A stretch of DNA of 64,000 nt from CG2-30-36-16 sp964372115 (GTDB lineage Bacteria; Bacteroidota; Ignavibacteria; Ignavibacteriales; Ignavibacteriaceae). Where the stretch lies: positions 62,001 to 126,000 of the forward strand of contig CAYJPN010000007.1 in the NCBI GenBank assembly GCA_964372115.1. Direction: 5' to 3'. The notes beneath the pieces are model-generated. The model saw nothing but the letters and a program-made list of their open reading frames with translations. It did not search any database and was not told the DNA's origin. A program made the position numbers and the translations under genes. Below, piece by piece: positions 60,231-64,000 of this stretch. How positions within the stretch are numbered: the stretch's first letter is position 1; each line of letters starts with the position of its first letter.

Positions 60231-63200
60231 ATGAAACGACTTTCATTATTATTGCTAATTTGTTTCGTCTTATTGCCGGCGCTAAAAGAAACAGACGCCC
60301 AAACAAACGTAACTGTAAGACTTCAGCAGCCTCCTCCAAATCAGTTACGTTCAACTGACATTTGGAATCTTACCCTCACTAATACAACCAGGAATACTCT
60401 TCAAGTAAGTTTATTCGGAACACTTGAAGAAGCCGGGGCAGGAATAATAGTTGACGGAACTTCAAAAGAATTTAGCCTCCCGCCCGGAACAAAAAGAATC
60501 ACTTATGATGATGTAAAAACCGGTAATGTAAATTTCAAATCAGGCAAATGGCGTGAAGCATTTACTCGCACCGGTAACGCCCCTTCCGGAGATTATACAA
60601 TTTGTATTTCTGTTAAAAACAAAGCGGGCGAAGAAATTGGAGCAGACTGTATCAACCAGACAGTTGAAATAAGCGGGCCGCCGGAATTAATTTCTCCCGC
60701 AGACGGAGAAGAAATAACTCCCGGTGCATTACCTACTTTCACATGGCTGCCGCCGATGCCCACGCCTCCGGGTGCAGAGTACACATTAAAAATAGTAGAA
60801 CTTCTTGGAAATCAATCACCCGAAGAAGCGTTTAATCGTAATATCACTTTTTTCCAGAGGCAAGGTATAAAAGGAACAATGTTTCAATATCCCTTGAGTG
60901 AAAAGAAGTTTGAGACTGCAAAAAAATACGCTTGGATGGTAAGTACAGATGATCTAAAAAGTGACATGCGATTTTTTAAAATTAGTGATCTTCCGATAAT
61001 AAAGGGTGACGGAGGACCCTGCAAGTTAAATAATCCGGAACTGAATGTAAGTCTCGGCAGCGACGGCAGGCTCACTATCTGCGGCACACCGGGCGTTGAT
61101 AATGTGCAGGTACGGCTCGACCCGTCGAAGTCAAAGATAGAGGTTGATAACCGCTCGAACGGAACTGGTGTGGACTACAGCTTCGAGTTCGCAAAGGTTA
61201 GCAGCATCCATGTCTTTCTATTTGCCGGAGACGACTGGGTCATCTTCGATGACACTAATGGCTCTCTCGGTATCCTCCTCCCGCTTGAGATTAACGTAGG
61301 AGACGGAGATAATACGGTCATCGGTTCTACAGGCAGCCTCAATGCCGGTGAGATAGCTGACCTGGGTAATACCATCACAAAGCTCAGGAATGTCCTTGAA
61401 ACCGGTAAAGATATTAGGGAACATACCGAACAGCTGAATCGTCGTGGAGCCGAGATTACAGCTTACTACGAAATGAAGTTCCTGAAAGAAGCTGAACGCT
61501 TTAGTACAAATGCGCCGGAACAATTGGATAGCTTAACTACCGTATTGAATACACTTTTGGGCAGAGGACCAACGCAAATGGTTGAGGGTGAACAGGAATG
61601 GTACACAAGGCAAGTTGAGCAGTTTGAAAAAAGTTTCCGGCTGGTTCAAGAAAAAAACGAAACATATATTAACAAAGTCCTTTTTGCAGACGCAGTCGCA
61701 TTCACGCAGCGTCTTGAAAAATATGTTAACAATATAGATACAAGTGAAGCAGGCCGGAAAAAGTTGGAAGAATGGAAAGTGCAGATGGAATCTGAACTGG
61801 ATAACTTCGAGCAGGTTTATAGTAAGTTAAATCTCCCCGGGACGGAAGACATGTCCAAAATAGATTCAAATCTTGATCTCTTACGGGAGAAACTCACGAA
61901 TAAAGGAGTCTCTCTACTTGAATGGTCAGAAACAGAGCTTACGGGCATCAATGATAACGAAGATGGCGGTGATACTATCATTATAGGCAATTCCAGGTTT
62001 GTAATGTCCGAAAAGAAGCTATTGGAGGAGCTCAATAGCATGGAGGCAGGTGCTGACTCGATTGAACACGAAGCAAATGTACTTCTCAAAAATATAAGTG
62101 AATTAGTCGGTAAGCTGGGCGATGGAACCAGAGGCGGTGGCAAAAGTCAGGGAACGAGGGGTGGTTGTGACTTCACGACTACCAACACTATTACCAGCAG
62201 TAGTGTATCTTTTCCTTTTAATATTTTTATAGGCACTGCCGCTAATGATGATATGACCGGTAGCTCCGGGATGGATTTCATGCTCGGCCTCGGCGGCAGT
62301 GATCGTATGCACGGCGGCGGCGGCACAGATATTATGGTCGGTGACTTATGGACGAGTGGCAGCTCAGATGATATGTTCGGTGATGGCGGCTTTGATATCA
62401 TGTTTGGCAATGGTGGAGATGACTGCATGTCAGGAGGCGATTCTACTGACTTAATGCTCGGGATGGATGGCAGGGACATAATGCACGGCAACGGAGGCCA
62501 ATCAATCTCATTCAACATTTACAACGTCACTGTCACAATAGAGGTCGGCGACTTAATGTTTGGTATGGGGGATGACGACGAGATGTATGGTGATGAGAGC
62601 ATAGACTTAATGTTTGGTGGATCTGGAAAAGATGTTATGCATGGTAATGACTGTCAGGATTGGATGTTTGGCAACACCGGTGACGATGATATGTGGGGAG
62701 AAGATGGCGGGGGTGTTAAAATTGATGGCATCCCGCATTATCCGGGTAACTTCATGATGGGAGGTTCAGGGTTGGACGAAATGTGGGGAGGCGATCATAG
62801 AGACCTCATGTTTGGTATGCAAGACGACGATATAATGAATGGTGGCAAAAAAATGGATTTTATGTTTGGTGGATCTGGTAAAGACGTGATGCATGGTGAT
62901 GACGGTTTGGACCTAATGTGGGGTGGAGGTGATGATGATATTATGAATGGTGATGACGGTTTGGACCTAATGTGGGGTGGAGGTGGTGATGATATTATGA
63001 ATGGTGATGACGGTTTGGACCTAATGTGGGGCGGGACGGGTAAAGATGTGATGCATGGTGGTAACGGTTGGGACTGGATGTGGGGTAGAGCTGGTGATGA
63101 TATTATGAATGGTGATGACGGCTGGGATGTCATGTTCGGCGGGACGGGTAAAGATATGATGCATGGTAATAAAGGTTGGGACGTGATGTTTGGTAATGGT

Positions 63201-64000
63201 GGCGAAGACGAAATGTACGGTGATGACGGCTGGGACTGGATGTGTGGTATGGGCGAGAACGACAGGATGCACGGAAACGAGGGCGTGGACGTTATGTTTG
63301 GTAATCAATGCAACGATATGATGTGGGGAGACGATGGTTGGGATTTCATGGATGGTGGAAAAGACGACGATATAATGTATGGAGGCGATGGGGTTGATGT
63401 AATGTTGGGCGATAAGGGTAATGACTGCATGGACGGAGGAAATGATCCTGATTTTATGTTTGGTGGGAAGGGCAATGATGTCATGTTTGGCAACGACAAC
63501 ATGGACTGGATGGAAGGAAATAGTGGCAACGACGAGATGGACGGAGGAAATGGCGTTGACTGGATGCTTGGCGGCGAGGGTGATGACCATATGTTTGGCA
63601 GTAATGATTTTGACTTCATGTTAGGAAATGACGATAATGATGTAATGGATGGGGGAGCTGGAGCCAGTTTCATGGAGGGCAACGGTGGCAACGATGTGAT
63701 ACATGGCGGAAACAACCCGGATATCATATTTAGCGGATCTGGAGATGATTGCATAGATGGTAACGACGGTTTAATAAACCTGATGTCTGGCGGCGAGGGT
63801 AACGACAATATGCTTGGAGGAAATGGTTGGGACATCATGTGGGGAAAAGAGAATAACGATCTAATGTCTGGTGGCAATGGCTTTGATCAAATGAACGGTG
63901 GTGACGGTGATGACCATATGATGGGAGGCAACGGCATAGATATTATGAGAGGTAAGGCTGGTGATGACATTCTGGATGGCGGCGATGGAGCTGATATTAT
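60231..64000 (+). CDS. Very large secreted RTX-type protein with methionine-rich nonapeptides (runs off window)
   Basis: ATG 60231 follows GAAGG; 1256 codons are open to the window end. A Sec signal peptide (MKRLSLLLLICFVLLPALK…DAQ) precedes two N-terminal domains shared with the protein at 57187 ('VRLQQPPPNQLRSTDIWNL', 'FTWLPPMPTPPGAEYTLKI'). A short RTX-like strand region follows ('FLFAGDDWVIFDD', 'VGDGDNTVIGSTG', about 320-365). Then comes a helical, coiled-coil block (about 370-630). From residue 667 to the edge there are about 62 nonapeptides of the RTX type (GGxGxDxUx), with U = Met in 57. Calcium binding to the G/D turns is expected from the family. The C-terminus, hence the secretion route, is not visible. 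Confidence 0.85.
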   Translation, partial: MKRLSLLLLICFVLLPALKETDAQTNVTVRLQQPPPNQLRSTDIWNLTLTNTTRNTLQVSLFGTLEEAGAGIIVDGTSKEFSLPPGTKRITYDDVKTGNVNFKSGKWREAFTRTGNAPSGDYTICISVKNKAGEEIGADCINQTVEISGPPELISPADGEEITPGALPTFTWLPPMPTPPGAEYTLKIVELLGNQSPEEAFNRNITFFQRQGIKGTMFQYPLSEKKFETAKKYAWMVSTDDLKSDMRFFKISDLPIIKGDGGPCKLNNPELNVSLGSDGRLTICGTPGVDNVQVRLDPSKSKIEVDNRSNGTGVDYSFEFAKVSSIHVFLFAGDDWVIFDDTNGSLGILLPLEINVGDGDNTVIGSTGSLNAGEIADLGNTITKLRNVLETGKDIREHTEQLNRRGAEITAYYEMKFLKEAERFSTNAPEQLDSLTTVLNTLLGRGPTQMVEGEQEWYTRQVEQFEKSFRLVQEKNETYINKVLFADAVAFTQRLEKYVNNIDTSEAGRKKLEEWKVQMESELDNFEQVYSKLNLPGTEDMSKIDSNLDLLREKLTNKGVSLLEWSETELTGINDNEDGGDTIIIGNSRFVMSEKKLLEELNSMEAGADSIEHEANVLLKNISELVGKLGDGTRGGGKSQGTRGGCDFTTTNTITSSSVSFPFNIFIGTAANDDMTGSSGMDFMLGLGGSDRMHGGGGTDIMVGDLWTSGSSDDMFGDGGFDIMFGNGGDDCMSGGDSTDLMLGMDGRDIMHGNGGQSISFNIYNVTVTIEVGDLMFGMGDDDEMYGDESIDLMFGGSGKDVMHGNDCQDWMFGNTGDDDMWGEDGGGVKIDGIPHYPGNFMMGGSGLDEMWGGDHRDLMFGMQDDDIMNGGKKMDFMFGGSGKDVMHGDDGLDLMWGGGDDDIMNGDDGLDLMWGGGGDDIMNGDDGLDLMWGGTGKDVMHGGNGWDWMWGRAGDDIMNGDDGWDVMFGGTGKDMMHGNKGWDVMFGNGGEDEMYGDDGWDWMCGMGENDRMHGNEGVDVMFGNQCNDMMWGDDGWDFMDGGKDDDIMYGGDGVDVMLGDKGNDCMDGGNDPDFMFGGKGNDVMFGNDNMDWMEGNSGNDEMDGGNGVDWMLGGEGDDHMFGSNDFDFMLGNDDNDVMDGGAGASFMEGNGGNDVIHGGNNPDIIFSGSGDDCIDGNDGLINLMSGGEGNDNMLGGNGWDIMWGKENNDLMSGGNGFDQMNGGDGDDHMMGGNGIDIMRGKAGDDILDGGDGADI
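62898..63059 (+). repeat. Three near-identical 54-bp units in the Met-RTX array
   Basis: Units start at 62898, 62952 and 63006, each beginning GATGACGGTTTGGACCTAAT and encoding 18 residues (two RTX nonapeptides). Near-identity at the DNA level points to recent unit duplication, unlike the diverged repeats around them. Confidence 0.85.

Noticed and set aside
62860..63120. Regular short repeats that could be mistaken for a CRISPR array
   Set aside because: The units are contiguous, 54 bp long, in frame and encode RTX peptides; there are no unique spacers.
62103..63877. Several long minus-strand frames rich in Pro, Ser, Ile and His opposite the Met-RTX array
   Set aside because: They are antisense shadows of the 27/54-bp coding repeats; the plus frame has the RTX logic and is open from 60231 to the edge.

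Overview
The window looks like a chromosomal segment of a flagellated member of the Bacteroidota/Chlorobi group, most probably class Ignavibacteria. That placement is an inference. It rests on three proteins with type IX secretion (T9SS, Por) C-terminal sorting domains carrying the 'YPNPFNP' signature, three very large periplasmic-propeller (Reg_prop/Y_Y_Y) histidine kinases, AT-rich coding DNA, and a complete-looking flagellar and chemotaxis cluster, which most Bacteroidota lack. No rRNA, tRNA or CRISPR array was seen.

Layout. 1-2948: an envelope and housekeeping block (flippase fragment, WaaE-like glycosyltransferase, DUF1844 protein, NAD kinase, thioredoxin-fold protein). 3091-6408: an orphan giant sensor kinase. 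6409-13850: accessory DNA with small secreted and lipoproteins, a duplicated cassette (about 320 bp leader plus lipoprotein 5' end) heading two different propeller lipoproteins, a T9SS cargo gene, and a decayed gene abutting a transposase fragment. 14014-18330: enolase, glutamine synthetase, a 35-residue membrane ORF and a TlpA-like thioredoxin lipoprotein. 18658-26455: receiver protein, HEAT-repeat protein, CheR, two CheY-like receivers, a CheZ-like phosphatase, CheA, CheB and an 82-residue protein. 26575-40165: one tightly packed flagellar operon (flgB flgC, an 80-residue unknown, fliE F G H I J, a MotE-like gene, fliK, flgD, a TIGR02530-type gene, flgE). It is preceded by a near-consensus sigma-54 promoter and closed by a strong terminator. 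40474-46684: a mixed region with a class D beta-lactamase-like gene, a C39-peptidase T9SS protein, a NYN/LOTUS protein, YwbE and an aldo/keto reductase. 46690-54528: two divergent two-component pairs, NarL-type (minus) and LytTR-type (plus), each with a roughly 1000-residue propeller kinase.

54657-64000 is the most unusual part. It holds a small protein and its broken paralog, a T9SS cargo protein, a 1000-residue probable outer-membrane barrel protein, and a very long secreted protein that runs off the window. The last two begin with the same pair of N-terminal domains. The secreted one ends in about 62 RTX-type nonapeptides in which the usual large aliphatic or aromatic residue is methionine in 57 of 62 units. 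I regard this barrel plus Met-RTX pair as the best candidate for an undescribed surface system here. Other notable signals are a dispersed repeat of about 157 bp (two copies, one inserted in the pseudogene), palindromic and 21-bp repeats inserted in frame inside T9SS cargo genes, and the duplicated leader with a variable TTACTC tract.
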